From positions 682,001 to 746,000 of the forward strand of contig NZ_JARKNA010000001.1 of the NCBI RefSeq assembly GCF_029360765.1: DNA of 64,000 nt, read 5' to 3'. The notes under the pieces are model-generated. The model was not told where the DNA came from. It did not search any database and saw nothing but the letters and a program-made list of their open reading frames with translations. Origin of the DNA: Terrimonas pollutisoli (GTDB taxonomy: Bacteria > Bacteroidota > Bacteroidia > Chitinophagales > Chitinophagaceae). Made by a program: the position numbers and the translations under genes. Below, in pieces: positions 33,996-43,293 of this stretch (position 1 is its first letter; each line of letters starts with the position of its first letter).

Positions 33996-34490
33996 TTAAA
34001 AATTAATACTGCAATTCACCCATTCTGCGTCAAAATTGGCTTTGTATTTTTTATAGAAATTAATAGCTGGTTCATTCCATTCCAGCACCTGCCACATCAT
34101 TCCGCTGAATTGTTTTTCTTTGGCTTCTTCTATTAAGCGATCCATTAATAGTTTGCCGATTCCTTTGCCTCTTGCTTCTTCGGTTACTATAATGTCTTCC
34201 AAATACATCCGCTGGCCCTTCCAGGTAGAATAACGAATATAATAAAGTGCAAAGCCAAGAATTATCTCACCACTTTGAGACTCTGACCCTCCCTCTCCAA
34301 GGGAGGAGTTGGAGGGTGAGGTCGCTACAAAAGCCCACCATACCGGATTTTTCCCAAATCCGCTTTCTTCAAAATGCTCCAGCGTTACAGTGACTTCATT
34401 TGGCGCTTTTTCATACACTGCCAGTTCATGCACCAATTCCAGTAATCTCGGACAATCCTGTTTAACTGCTCTTCTAATTGTGACTTCCAT
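33996..34490 (-). CDS. GNAT family N-acetyltransferase, with an in-frame repeat insert
   Basis: 164 aa. GNAT fold: IRRAVKQDCPRLLELVHELAVYEK at the start, EDIIVTEEARGKGIGKLLMDRL as the acetyl-CoA pyrophosphate loop, and EWNEPAINFYKKYKA near the end. This closely resembles the diamine/spermidine acetyltransferase subgroup, but the substrate is not certain. Between beta strands WWAFVA and GEIILGFALYYI lies an insert rich in Ser/Gly (about TSPSNSSLGEGGSESQS). It is encoded by a CCCTCC...GGAGGG repeat. The insert should form a surface loop and may be tolerated. Confidence 0.85.
   Translation of the reverse strand: MEVTIRRAVKQDCPRLLELVHELAVYEKAPNEVTVTLEHFEESGFGKNPVWWAFVATSPSNSSLGEGGSESQSGEIILGFALYYIRYSTWKGQRMYLEDIIVTEEARGKGIGKLLMDRLIEEAKEKQFSGMMWQVLEWNEPAINFYKKYKANFDAEWVNCSINF
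34285..34323 (-). repeat. CT/GA-rich palindromic repeat inserted in the GNAT gene
   Basis: GACCCTCCCTCTCC...GGAGGGTGAGGTC, with CCCTCC/GGAGGG arms. The motif CCCTCTCC-AAGG-GAGG resembles an intergenic repeat I remember from Bacteroidota genomes. It keeps the reading frame. Confidence 0.6.
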
Positions 34491-34569
34491 TTTACTCTTG
34501 TCTTATTTTATTAATGATAAGAATCTTTTTATTTCCTAAAAATCTTTTTAATCCAACTAATCGTGGTTC

Positions 34570-35793
34570 TCACAATGCCTGGTCAAGATCGGCTATAATA
34601 TCCTCCAGGTTTTCAATGCCAACACTCATCCGTATCAATCCGTCGGTAATACCATATTTCTCTCTTGCTTCTTTGGGAACACTGAAATGAGTCATGGAAG
34701 CAGGATGACAAAGCAAGGTATCGCAGGTGCCTAATGATACCGTACGGGTACACATTTGTAATTTATTCATGAAGTCCACGCCGCCCTTGAAACCTTTTTT
34801 TAGCTCGAAACTCATCATGGCGCCGGGATGCTTCATCTGTTTCATGGCAACTGCATGATCAGGATGATGTTTCAATCCGTTATAATTCACTTTGGCAACA
34901 GCCGGATGTTTATCAAGAAAATTGGCTACTTCCATCGCATTACTGCAATGCCGTTCCATTCTCACTTCCAGCGTTTTCATGCCGTTAATAAGCAAAAATG
35001 TATCAAAGGGGTTACTGGTTCCTCCCAGTGTTTTACGCATCGTATTGCCTTTTGATTTCATTAATATCAGATCTTTTCCTAATAATACTCCACCGATAGC
35101 AGTCCCGTGGCCGTTTAAAAATTTAGTAGTTGAATGAACGACAAAATCTACATTGTATCGAAATGGTTGTTGGAGGTAAGGAGTGGCAAACGTATTATCA
35201 CAAGCGACAATGCAATTATATTGTTTTGCAATGTTGGAAAGGGATTCAATATCCACGCATTGAATAGTAGGATTAGCCGGCGTTTCGATATAAACCATTT
35301 TGACAGAAGGATCTGCTTTCAACACATCAACAGCTTTATTGCTATCCCGTAAATCGGAAATTACCGGTTCTACTCCAAATGAAGGAAGAACGTTACGGAG
35401 GATTTCCTCAGTACCGCCATACAAAGAATAATGAGTAAGTACTTTGTCACCCGCTTTTAAGTTCATAAGAAAAAGGGTGGAGATGGCGGCCATACCGGAA
35501 GCATGTAACAAAGCTTTTAGCTGCAATGGCTCACCATTTTTATCTTTTATTCCAAAACTTTCCATCGCAGCTATTTTGAGTTCCGCTTCGGTGAAAGTAG
35601 GATTGCCCCAACGGCTGTAAATATAACCTTCTTCCTGGCCGCTAAAACGACGCATGCCTTGTTCCGCATCATCATAAACAAATGTGCTGGTAGCGTAGAT
35701 AGGAGTGAGATGGGCATAATTAGGATCCTGAATATGTCCCGCATGTACGGCAAGAGAACTGAAACCGGAAATGGAAATTTTTTTGTCAGGCAT
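34570..35793 (-). CDS. Cys/Met metabolism PLP enzyme (methionine gamma-lyase or gamma-synthase type)
   Basis: Start set at the ATG at 35793 (MPDKKISISG), 407 aa; the track's TTG adds three codons. PLP-binding residues lie in YSRWGNPTFTEAE and the internal Lys in VVHSTTKFLNGHGTAIGG. CHPASMTHFSVP is at the C-terminal active site. The family covers methionine gamma-lyase, cystathionine gamma-synthase/lyase and O-acetylhomoserine sulfhydrylase. At the position where methionine gamma-lyase has a catalytic Cys (LYGC) this protein has LYGG, so a strict lyase call is weakened. Substrate is unresolved. Confidence 0.85.
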   Translation of the reverse strand: MPDKKISISGFSSLAVHAGHIQDPNYAHLTPIYATSTFVYDDAEQGMRRFSGQEEGYIYSRWGNPTFTEAELKIAAMESFGIKDKNGEPLQLKALLHASGMAAISTLFLMNLKAGDKVLTHYSLYGGTEEILRNVLPSFGVEPVISDLRDSNKAVDVLKADPSVKMVYIETPANPTIQCVDIESLSNIAKQYNCIVACDNTFATPYLQQPFRYNVDFVVHSTTKFLNGHGTAIGGVLLGKDLILMKSKGNTMRKTLGGTSNPFDTFLLINGMKTLEVRMERHCSNAMEVANFLDKHPAVAKVNYNGLKHHPDHAVAMKQMKHPGAMMSFELKKGFKGGVDFMNKLQMCTRTVSLGTCDTLLCHPASMTHFSVPKEAREKYGITDGLIRMSVGIENLEDIIADLDQAL

Positions 35794-35928
35794 AGTTATC
35801 AATTATGAGTGATATTACAAATGTACAGTCTTGCCAAAGCTAAAAGATTTGTTGATAGTAATTTCAATTCGAATTGTACGTGGAAATAAAAAAGGAAGAC
35901 CTGCCAGGTTATGCTATACTGCATTTAT

Positions 35929-36648
35929 TCATTTTAATACAGATTCTACTTCATGACGGTACATACGGCTGATGGGGAGCTCTTGTTTAGCAATCCACAC
36001 TAACTCATGATTGTAGGATTCAATTTTATTCAATGACACAATATAAGAACGGTGAATTCGTATGAACATCTCTTTGGGTAACATTTCCTCTACTGAAGAG
36101 ATGGATTGCTTTGTGATGACAGTATTTGTTACAGTAACTACTTTAATATAATCTTTGATACTCTCTATATATAAAATATCATTCAACGAAACTTTTATCA
36201 TTTTTCGGTCACTGCGAAAACTTATATAGCCGGGCGCAACTGGTTTACTGTTTTGCATTTCATCCTCATGTTCCATGTCCGTCAATGGAGTTTGCATTAC
36301 TTTACTTACAGCTTTTAGAAAACGATCAAAGGAGATGGGTTTTAATAAATAATCAACGGCATCCAGTTCAAATCCCTCGATTGCATATTTTCGGTAGGCT
36401 GTTGTGAAGATTACTTTAGGAGGATTTTTCAATGCCCGGATAAAATCGGTGCCTAAAAGCTCCGGCATTTTTATATCGAGGAAGATAAGGTCAACCCGTT
36501 TTGACTGCAGGAAATTCATAGCCTCAATTGCATCTGAACAGGTACCTGCCAATTCTAACGTACGCACTGAGGTAATGAATTTTTTCAGCACTTCCAGCGC
36601 CGGCGGCTCGTCATCTACGGCTAAGCAGATAATTTTTTTACCATTCAT
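35929..36648 (-). CDS. LytTR-type response regulator
   Basis: 239 aa. Receiver: AVDDEPPALEVLKKF, with phospho-Asp in LIFLDIKMPELLG and Lys in YLLKPISFDRF. A C-terminal LytTR DNA-binding domain has DILYIESIKDYIKVVT and FIRIHRSYIVSLNKI. It is last in a minus-strand trio with two LytS-type kinases (24-nt gap), and is their expected target. Confidence 0.94.
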   Translation of the reverse strand: MNGKKIICLAVDDEPPALEVLKKFITSVRTLELAGTCSDAIEAMNFLQSKRVDLIFLDIKMPELLGTDFIRALKNPPKVIFTTAYRKYAIEGFELDAVDYLLKPISFDRFLKAVSKVMQTPLTDMEHEDEMQNSKPVAPGYISFRSDRKMIKVSLNDILYIESIKDYIKVVTVTNTVITKQSISSVEEMLPKEMFIRIHRSYIVSLNKIESYNHELVWIAKQELPISRMYRHEVESVLK

Positions 36649-36672
36649 ATTAAGCAGGTTGAAGTTTTGGTA

Positions 36673-37800
36673 TCAGCTTATATTCACGTCCGATTCAGGA
36701 AGCTCTTGCAAACTAACCCCGAGGTGAACAGTATAAGTGTCGCTTGTTGATTCTATTTTTAAAAAATGTTTTCCAGGATAAAGCAGTTGTAATCTTTTCT
36801 GCACATTTGCCAGCCCAATTCCTTTTTTATTATTGTTGATCGCCTGTGCAGGTTTACTGTTGCTCAGATGGAAATCAAGCTGATCTTCTTTTATTTGTAT
36901 GCTCAGCCTGATCCATTGCTGCCCCCGCATAACGCTTGCGCCGTGTTTAAAACAATTTTCTACAAAGGGAATCATAAGCAGCGGAGCAATCATTTTATTT
37001 TTGTACGCTCCATTTATTTCCACCCGCATATCCAGGCGATCTCCATACCGGACTTTTTCGAGGCCGATGTAATCATTTATCAATTGAATTTCCTTTTCCA
37101 CGGGTACAAAAGATTTTTCTCCTTCAGTAGTTATATAATCAATCATGCCGGATAATTTATCTACCAACCCTGCAGCTTGTGGTGATTCCGTAAGCGTAAA
37201 AGAATAAATATTATTCAGCGTATTGAATAAAAAATGTGGATGAATTTGTGCCTTCAGCAATTGCAATTCAGCCTGCTTATTTTCCCGGATGAGCATTTCA
37301 CCTTCGCTTTGTTTTTTGTGCCAATCTTTATAATACTTTATGGCCAGCATCAGGCAGCAGGCAGGAATAGCTCCCGTGAAATTTATATTAGAGTAAAAGC
37401 CGTAGAATTTTCTTAAAAACGGAGTTATCCGTATTCCCTCGAACTGACCCCCGACAATAATACCAGGTAAGTGATATATTGGAGTTAAGAAAAAATAGTT
37501 TAACCAGTATAAGATAAACGCAAACAAAAGGAAGGAAAGAAGAAAGTATATATATATTCGTTTTGGGATAAATACCGGTACCAGGAAATAGACAGTTACA
37601 TAACAGAACAGAACAAAAGAGGGCAGCCTTGTTACGGAACGAAGCATTTGATAAAGAACCAGGTCACCCAGGGCCATTGGGCCCGGTTTAAAGTTTGTTA
37701 ATTGTACCGTAGCTGAAAATAATATCCAGGCCATCCAAAAAATAAGATGACGGAAAAGCCTGTATTGGCCCTTTGAGAATATCAATTCATGCAGGTTCAT
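36673..37800 (-). CDS. LytS-type sensor histidine kinase
   Basis: 375 aa. About four membrane helices (residues 15-150) precede a coiled coil. The phospho-His motif is canonical, QIHPHFLFNTLNNIYSF, followed by the N box IPFVENCFKHGA and a G-rich GIGLANVQKRLQLLYPG. It lacks a large periplasmic sensor and probably senses through its membrane helices. Its start overlaps the end of the upstream kinase gene by 14 nt, so the two are co-translated. Likely signals to the LytTR regulator just downstream. Confidence 0.93.
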   Translation of the reverse strand: MNLHELIFSKGQYRLFRHLIFWMAWILFSATVQLTNFKPGPMALGDLVLYQMLRSVTRLPSFVLFCYVTVYFLVPVFIPKRIYIYFLLSFLLFAFILYWLNYFFLTPIYHLPGIIVGGQFEGIRITPFLRKFYGFYSNINFTGAIPACCLMLAIKYYKDWHKKQSEGEMLIRENKQAELQLLKAQIHPHFLFNTLNNIYSFTLTESPQAAGLVDKLSGMIDYITTEGEKSFVPVEKEIQLINDYIGLEKVRYGDRLDMRVEINGAYKNKMIAPLLMIPFVENCFKHGASVMRGQQWIRLSIQIKEDQLDFHLSNSKPAQAINNNKKGIGLANVQKRLQLLYPGKHFLKIESTSDTYTVHLGVSLQELPESDVNIS

Positions 37801-38923
37801 ACAAGGTTTTTTCTTCTGATTTCTTTAGAAGGTCCTGAGAAACCACTTCCGGCCCGAGAATAAGTAACATGGAGAAAAAACCATTTTCTGAATGTGCTTC
37901 TAATTTGTGTTTACCGGGATAGGTCACTTGTATTCTACGTAAGGCCTGGTTTAGCCCTGTATTCTGACGCGGAATACCATTTATATTTTCGTAATAACCA
38001 TTACAACTAAGCCGGAAAATAAAATTTCTCTCTTCTGCTTTTGTTTCTATATTAATATTAAGCCTTTGCTGCAAGGATATGAGAAACTGTTCACAGCAAT
38101 TCTGAACCAGGGAAAGTAAGATTAACGGCGCTATGGTTTTTCCGGTTATATCTCCCTGTTCTTTCAGATTGATCACAATCCGGTTGCCGTAAAAAGTTTT
38201 TTCCAGGTCCAGGTAATCCCGTACCATCAGTAATTCCTGTTCGAGCGGTATTAACCTTTCTTCATTTTCATATAAAATGTAACTCAGCAAATCGGATAGT
38301 TTTAATATCACATCTGGTGTTTGTGTCGAATGGCTACGGATGAGATCGGAAATATTCTGCAAAGCAGCGGAAAGAAAATGAGGATGAAAATTCGTTTTGA
38401 TCATTTGAAGTTCAGTATTGATCTTTTGCTGCTGCAGCCGCTCATTCTCTTTTTGTTTAAGGTGCCGGATCTTTAATAGTTTGATTATAATGGCAAACCC
38501 GCTTGCAACAAATCCCAGCCCTAATCCATAAATAACAGGCTGAAAAATCCTGATCTGTATTGGGAGTTGTTGAAATGGAAGTGGTTGAGTGAACTGAACC
38601 AATAGTTTTGTCAGCAGGTATGCGCTGGTGAGATTAATTAAGCACAAACAAAAAAAAAGTATAAAAAACAAAAAATATTTTCCTTTTAAGATGAACCGGG
38701 GTAGAAAAAAATAGATAGAAATATAAACTGAGAAAATGCTGATCGGTAAGTAGATCATTCGCTGGAATGCTACTAAATATGTTTTTGAAGCAAAAAGATC
38801 GTCTGCATTTCTTGGAAAAAAATTTACGGCAAAAAAATAAGCGGAAAAAGCAATCCACAATGCCAGGTGCCTGCCAAGTCTGTACTTTAGCTGATTAGAA
38901 AATATAAATTTATTCAGGGTCAT
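37787..38923 (-). CDS. Degenerate LytS-type histidine kinase homologue
   Basis: 378 aa with the same plan as the next gene: about four N-terminal helices, a coiled coil (KIRHLKQKENERLQQQKINTEL) and a His_kinase region. The His region reads FHPHFLSAALQNISDL, so the His stays but FNTLN is lost. The N box is SLVQNCCEQFL, where the usual ENxxKHG is changed. The final G box is GLNQALRRIQVTYPG, without GIGL. ATP binding is therefore doubtful. It may be a pseudokinase that dimerises with the intact kinase, whose gene it overlaps by 14 nt. Confidence 0.85.
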   Translation of the reverse strand: MTLNKFIFSNQLKYRLGRHLALWIAFSAYFFAVNFFPRNADDLFASKTYLVAFQRMIYLPISIFSVYISIYFFLPRFILKGKYFLFFILFFCLCLINLTSAYLLTKLLVQFTQPLPFQQLPIQIRIFQPVIYGLGLGFVASGFAIIIKLLKIRHLKQKENERLQQQKINTELQMIKTNFHPHFLSAALQNISDLIRSHSTQTPDVILKLSDLLSYILYENEERLIPLEQELLMVRDYLDLEKTFYGNRIVINLKEQGDITGKTIAPLILLSLVQNCCEQFLISLQQRLNINIETKAEERNFIFRLSCNGYYENINGIPRQNTGLNQALRRIQVTYPGKHKLEAHSENGFFSMLLILGPEVVSQDLLKKSEEKTLYEPA

Positions 38924-38967
38924 CCAATTATTTTGTGCTTCCTGATTCCGAATATGGCTATCAAAAA

Positions 38968-40053
38968 TTACAACTTAAATAAAACTCCTGCAAAAACCTG
39001 GTAATTTCCGGAACCTCCCGGACTTACTGTCTTTATTCCTGTGTACCTTGATTTAAATTTATCCGGCACATTCTGACTTATTTTTCTTTCTACAATAATG
39101 GGAACATAAGCATAAATGGAAGCTTTTTTCATTTTATAAATTATGCCCGGTTCTACAGATAAGTTATGACCGGCACGCCGAACACCCTCACTGTCACCCA
39201 CAAGGTCCTCCACCGGAGAACCTTCATTTCTTATTCCCGCTGAAAAGGCCCAGTTCTTTAAATTATAGTAAGCGCCAACCCGCATAGAAAATTGATCAGG
39301 CACACTCATTATAATATTGTTGGCTAAGCTATCAATACGGGATGGTATTCTGCCGTTCGTAATTGCTGTACCATTTTGCTCCCTTGGATTTACCATGTAA
39401 TAAAAATTGCCATAGAGGCTGATTGTTCCTGCCGCATTTAAGAAATAAAACAAATTCAATTCTGTAATAATACCTGTTCCGCCATCTCCCAATTGAATAG
39501 AGGGATTAACTGCCGAAAGCAGTTTTGTTGAATCATTCCTGTAGAAATGATCCTGGTATTTATAATCACCCGTTGGAAGTTTTAAGCCCAATCCTAATTG
39601 AATATTTCCCTTTTGTTTTACAGTAGGACTTAATAACCATTTGTAAACAGTAAAACGAATGTCGCCGATTCCAAATGAATTGGTTGTATGCCTTGTTGTG
39701 TTGGGGCCGCCATGTTCTAATGAGGCTTCCCGGCTATTTGAAGAAATGGGCAAACTTAAGTTCAGCGACCACCCATCTCTCATCAACCTGCTTATTGAAA
39801 TATCCATTGAATACGACTTAACAACTGATTCATTTTGTTCAGGAGTTTTTTGATCAACTGTTTCTTTAAAATCCCGGAACGACTTGAAATAACGGGTAGT
39901 AATATTTAATTGCCAGTCCGTGGTTGCAAAAGCATTATCCGTAAGATTATACTGGCCAAAGCCCGAAATGTTGCGAATGGCGATGCAGCCCTGTGATTGT
40001 GCCCCTGTATTGAGTAACCAACAAATAAGTAGCAGAGCGGTAAGCTTTTTCAT
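38968..40053 (-). CDS. Outer membrane beta-barrel protein (transporter-like)
   Basis: 361 aa with a Sec signal peptide ending at GAQSQG. Many amphipathic strands follow (WQLNITTRYFKSF, WSLNLSLPISSNSREA, GNIQLGLGLKLPTGDYKY, FYYMVNPREQNG), and the chain ends with an aromatic-rich strand YQVFAGVLFKL. The pattern, with KLPTGDYK, is like outer-membrane transporter families of unknown substrate. It lies upstream of the LytS/LytTR genes on the same strand (44-nt gap) and may share their transcript. Confidence 0.7.
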   Translation of the reverse strand: MKKLTALLLICWLLNTGAQSQGCIAIRNISGFGQYNLTDNAFATTDWQLNITTRYFKSFRDFKETVDQKTPEQNESVVKSYSMDISISRLMRDGWSLNLSLPISSNSREASLEHGGPNTTRHTTNSFGIGDIRFTVYKWLLSPTVKQKGNIQLGLGLKLPTGDYKYQDHFYRNDSTKLLSAVNPSIQLGDGGTGIITELNLFYFLNAAGTISLYGNFYYMVNPREQNGTAITNGRIPSRIDSLANNIIMSVPDQFSMRVGAYYNLKNWAFSAGIRNEGSPVEDLVGDSEGVRRAGHNLSVEPGIIYKMKKASIYAYVPIIVERKISQNVPDKFKSRYTGIKTVSPGGSGNYQVFAGVLFKL

Positions 40054-40203
40054 AACAAAAGTTTTAGGTAAATAATTTCTCTATTTGTTATAGGGCAAGT
40101 TTCAAAAGGCAGGAAAGAAACTTTACAGGTTAGAAAGATTGCTTTCATAAAGTTATTTATTCATTTTATTAAACCTGTAATAAAAAGACAGTTACCCTTT
40201 TTG

Positions 40204-40226
40204 GGCGACGAGTGTCATTCGTCGCC
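40204..40226. other. Hairpin in the 310-nt spacer upstream of the DUF5602-like lipoprotein
   Basis: GGCGACGA (40204-40211) pairs with TCGTCGCC (40219-40226) around GTGTCAT. There is no T-run. The rest of the spacer 40054-40363 is AT-rich and holds nothing else I can name. Confidence 0.4.
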
Positions 40227-40363
40227 AATTACTCGAAAATCGCATCCTTAGTCAGTTCAATATCGTTGTTATTGCTCCTGTAATCTAAATTAAAATATTG
40301 AGGCAGGTATGGCGGGTAGCTTTAATCTGAAATCAATTTTTTAAAACTCAAAAATTTATTATC

Positions 40364-41170
40364 ATGAAATCATCATCAAATCTTTCTGGCGCTAAATGGC
40401 TGTTGCCATTATGCCTGACCTTAATTATTTCCTGTCAAAAAGAACAAGGTCTAAAACCCGAAACCATTGAAACCTCTATTGCAAATTCATCTGCTGATCG
40501 GGAAGCAAAATACAACACGTTCAATGGTGATGAGATTGCAGTCGGAAACGGTTATGCTCACACCTTCATAACCCAGAGCCATACAGGAGTACCACAGGAA
40601 TTAGGGATTGTCTTTACGGACGAAGCTTTATCCGGTTTGCCAACTACCAATACTCCTTATGTTTTGGATTTTCATCCCAAAGCATTGGAGTCAACTCCTT
40701 TTAAACATCTCGCATTGGGTTGGAGTGCTAATGGGCATCCACTGCCGGTCGGCGCATTCATTACATCTCATTTTGATATTCGCTTTTTTATGATGAGCCT
40801 TGAAGACAGGCTTGCTATTCCGGCTCCTCCGGCGCCATCTATTTTGTTGCTGCCGCCTGCAGGATATATGCCCTTTAATTATATTGCGGATGCTGCCATA
40901 CCACAATTAGGAGTGCACTGGGCACCCAATAATTTTACATCGGGTTCTACTATAAATTACACGATGATACTGGGTTCCTATAATGGCAACTTTAATTTTG
41001 TTTCTCCAATCGTGACACGAACAACGCTGGCAAGTGGTACATCGGTATCTCTGCCTTATGCACAGCCGCAATACTTTGCCCAACATGGGTACTATCCTAC
41101 AAAGTATAATATATACGAAGATGACAAAAAACGACATTATGTAACGCTTACTGATTTTGTTTGGAGATAG
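40364..41170 (+). CDS. DUF5602/TTHB210-like lipoprotein
   Basis: 268 aa. The lipoprotein signal ends LIISCQ. The body (TFNGDEIAVGNGYAHTFITQSHTGVPQELGIVFTDEAL...LGWSANGHPLPVGAFITSHFDIRFFMM) fits the TTHB210/DUF5602 domain as I remember it: a beta-rich domain with conserved His and Asp residues such as FDIRFF. Function unknown, surface or periplasmic. It is monocistronic and followed by a broken gene. Family call is moderate. Confidence 0.65.
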   Translation: MKSSSNLSGAKWLLPLCLTLIISCQKEQGLKPETIETSIANSSADREAKYNTFNGDEIAVGNGYAHTFITQSHTGVPQELGIVFTDEALSGLPTTNTPYVLDFHPKALESTPFKHLALGWSANGHPLPVGAFITSHFDIRFFMMSLEDRLAIPAPPAPSILLLPPAGYMPFNYIADAAIPQLGVHWAPNNFTSGSTINYTMILGSYNGNFNFVSPIVTRTTLASGTSVSLPYAQPQYFAQHGYYPTKYNIYEDDKKRHYVTLTDFVWR

Positions 41171-41220
41171 GATCCTGAAGTAGAAAGAATACCCACTGTA
41201 TTAACAATACAACCTATTTT

Positions 41221-41504
41221 ATGCCTATTACTTATGTAAAGTTTTTCTGCATTGCTTTCATTGTTCTTTTGCTGGCAATCAGTTTTACGGATGTAAAAAA
41301 GAAATATCGTGTGAAGGTTGTGTTATTAACAACAGGCCACTAATCTCTGTTGCAGGACCGGACCAGGTAATCGCTTTACCAACCGATAGCGTTTCTCTGG
41401 ATTGCATTTCATCCAGAGACCCGGATGGGAGAATAAGTGAATGGATCTGGACAAAATTTCTGGTCCTGCACCTTTTTAATATCGCTAAAGCCAAAGGCGG
41501 GTAG
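41221..41504 (+). pseudogene. Decayed PKD-domain lipoprotein gene fragment
   Basis: Three reading frames together spell one ancestral protein. It starts MPITYVKFFCIAFIVLLLAIS; one missing base in the lipobox (ACGGATGT where ACGGGATGT would give FTGC) shifts the frame to KKEISCEGCVINNRP. A PKD start follows: AGPDQVIALPTDSVSLDC-SSRDPDGRISEWIWTK. Another missing base in ACAAAATTT and one extra T in CCTTTTTAAT break and restore the phase around ISGPA-FNIA. It ends at TAG 41502-41504, after only the start of the domain. This is the common Bacteroidota type of PKD/kelch lipoprotein. Decay is likely but sequencing errors are not excluded. Confidence 0.75.
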
Positions 41505-41534
41505 CAAAAATATTTTTTGTTTGGAGTGGGCTAT

Positions 41535-42530
41535 TTAATACTCCCACTTCACCAGTGTTGCCCCCCATGTAAACCCACCACCAAAAGCAGCTAATACAAT
41601 ATTATCTCCTTTGTTTAATTGATGTCTCCATTCCCATAAACAGAGTGGAATAGTGGCTGCAGTCGTATTGCCGTATTTCCCAATATTGATCATTACTTTT
41701 TCTTTTGGCAGGCCAATCCGGTTTGCAGTGGCATCTATGATTCGCAGGTTGGCCTGGTGTGGTACCAGCCAGGCAATATCGTCACCGGTAAGATTGTTTC
41801 TTTCCAACAGCTCTGCACTTACATCTGCCATCCCTTTTACAGCGGCTTTAAATACAGGCTGACCATCCTGGAAGGCATAATGTTCTTTATTCTTTACTGT
41901 TTCCAGGGAAGCAGGTTTCAATGAGCCGCCGGCTTTCATATGCAAAAATTCAGCGCCTGAACCATCACTTTTTAAAAGGCTGTCCAAAATGCCATAGCCG
42001 TCATGGTTGGGCTCCAGTAGAACCGCACCAGCTCCATCGCCAAATAAAACACAAGTGTTACGATCGGTATAGTCAATAATAGCACTCATCTTATCCGCAC
42101 CACATACCACTACTTTTTTATAACGACCACTTTCTATTAAAGAAGCTCCAAGTGTCAATGTGTATAAAAAGCCAGAACATGCAGCAGACACATCGAAACC
42201 CCAGGCATTTTTAGCGCCCAATTTATCGCAAGCTATATTGGCCGTGGCCGGAAAAACCATATCGGGGGTAACTGTTGCTACGATCAAGCAATCTATCTCC
42301 ATCGGGCTGATGCCTCTTTTTTCTAAAAGTTGCTTTACAGCAGGCACTACCATATCGGAAGTAGCTTTTCCTTCGCCTTTCAATATTCTTCTTTCAGAAA
42401 TGCCCGTGCGGGTCCTGATCCATTCATCATTGGTGTCCACCATTTTTTCCAGGTCAAAATTGGTGAGTTTATCGTCGGGAACATAGCCGCCAACTGCGGT
42501 AATTGCAGCAGTAATCTTTTTGCTTATCAT
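41535..42530 (-). CDS. fabH: 3-oxoacyl-ACP synthase III (KAS III)
   Basis: 331 aa. The catalytic triad is present: Cys in [12 protein letters not shown], His in [11 protein letters not shown] and Asn in [10 protein letters not shown]. It starts fatty acid synthesis by condensing acetyl- (or branched) CoA with malonyl-ACP. The gene stands alone next to ruvA and is divergent from it. A -7 element is upstream. fabD lies 8 kb away. Confidence 0.96.
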   Translation of the reverse strand: MISKKITAAITAVGGYVPDDKLTNFDLEKMVDTNDEWIRTRTGISERRILKGEGKATSDMVVPAVKQLLEKRGISPMEIDCLIVATVTPDMVFPATANIACDKLGAKNAWGFDVSAACSGFLYTLTLGASLIESGRYKKVVVCGADKMSAIIDYTDRNTCVLFGDGAGAVLLEPNHDGYGILDSLLKSDGSGAEFLHMKAGGSLKPASLETVKNKEHYAFQDGQPVFKAAVKGMADVSAELLERNNLTGDDIAWLVPHQANLRIIDATANRIGLPKEKVMINIGKYGNTTAATIPLCLWEWRHQLNKGDNIVLAAFGGGFTWGATLVKWEY

Positions 42531-42557
42531 GTAGTGAGTTTTTCAACTAAAAGTGCT

Positions 42558-42565
42558 CAAAGGTA
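42558..42565 (-). promoter_or_regulatory. -7 element (TACCTTTG) of fabH
   Basis: On the minus strand TACCTTTG fits TAnnTTTG; ATTG lies 19 nt upstream in place of TTTG. The ATG is 28 nt downstream. Confidence 0.55.
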
Positions 42566-42671
42566 CGGGGCAACAGGCAATTAGCAATAGACAAGGGCCC
42601 AGCTTCCCGGTCGTCAAGTACTGATTGCCAATTGCATATTGCTTATTGTTAATTCTCTTATTTTCGCAGCC

Positions 42672-43253
42672 ATGATAGCTTACCTGAAAGGTGACTTTGT
42701 ACGAAAAACCCCTTCCCTCGTTTATATTGAAGTGAACGGCGTTGGATATGAAGTACAGGTTACCCTTAATACCTACACCCGCATCCAGGATTTAGAAAAA
42801 GGTTTATTGCATACTATCCTTATTATTAGGGAGGATGCGCATTTATTATTTGGTTTTTTTGAAATGGCCGAAAAAGAAATGTTTCAGCAACTGACCAGTG
42901 TATCGGGTATTGGTGCTTCTACCGCCCGGATGATGCTGTCGTATATGAAACCGGATGAGCTGGCCACAGCCATTGTGCAATCCGATATCAGGGCGCTGGA
43001 AAGTATAAAAGGTATTGGCAAAAAATCCGCAGAACGAATAGTATTGGAACTAAAAGATAAGCTCACCAAGCATCCAATTGAAGTAAATATTTCACCATTG
43101 AAAAGCAATACTTTGCATCAAGATGCGTTTAATGCACTGACGGCTTTGGGAATCACCCGTTCAGCTGCCGAACAGGCTGTAAAAAAAGCGTTGGCATCTG
43201 AGCCAGGCTTGCCCGTAGAGGAGTTGATCAAAAAGGCGTTGCGTATCCTCTGA
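42672..43253 (+). CDS. ruvA: Holliday junction helicase subunit RuvA
   Basis: Start set at the ATG at 42672 (MIAYLKGDFVRKTPSLVYIEV), 193 aa; the track start adds an upstream stretch that RuvA proteins do not have. The OB domain is followed by HhH motifs (LTSVSGIGASTARMML, ESIKGIGKKSAERIVLELKDKL) and the C-terminal RuvB-binding domain (DAFNALTALGITRSAAEQAV). It binds four-way junctions with RuvB. sprA follows by 40 nt, a linkage also known in other Bacteroidota. Confidence 0.96.
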   Translation: MIAYLKGDFVRKTPSLVYIEVNGVGYEVQVTLNTYTRIQDLEKGLLHTILIIREDAHLLFGFFEMAEKEMFQQLTSVSGIGASTARMMLSYMKPDELATAIVQSDIRALESIKGIGKKSAERIVLELKDKLTKHPIEVNISPLKSNTLHQDAFNALTALGITRSAAEQAVKKALASEPGLPVEELIKKALRIL

Positions 43254-43293
43254 TAACCTATTATTTACTGGACTAATTGATTCTGAGAAAAAC

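Noticed and set aside
41221-41343. A real 40-aa ORF starting MPITYVKFF
   Set aside because: It is the signal-peptide part of the broken PKD lipoprotein; the rest continues in other frames.
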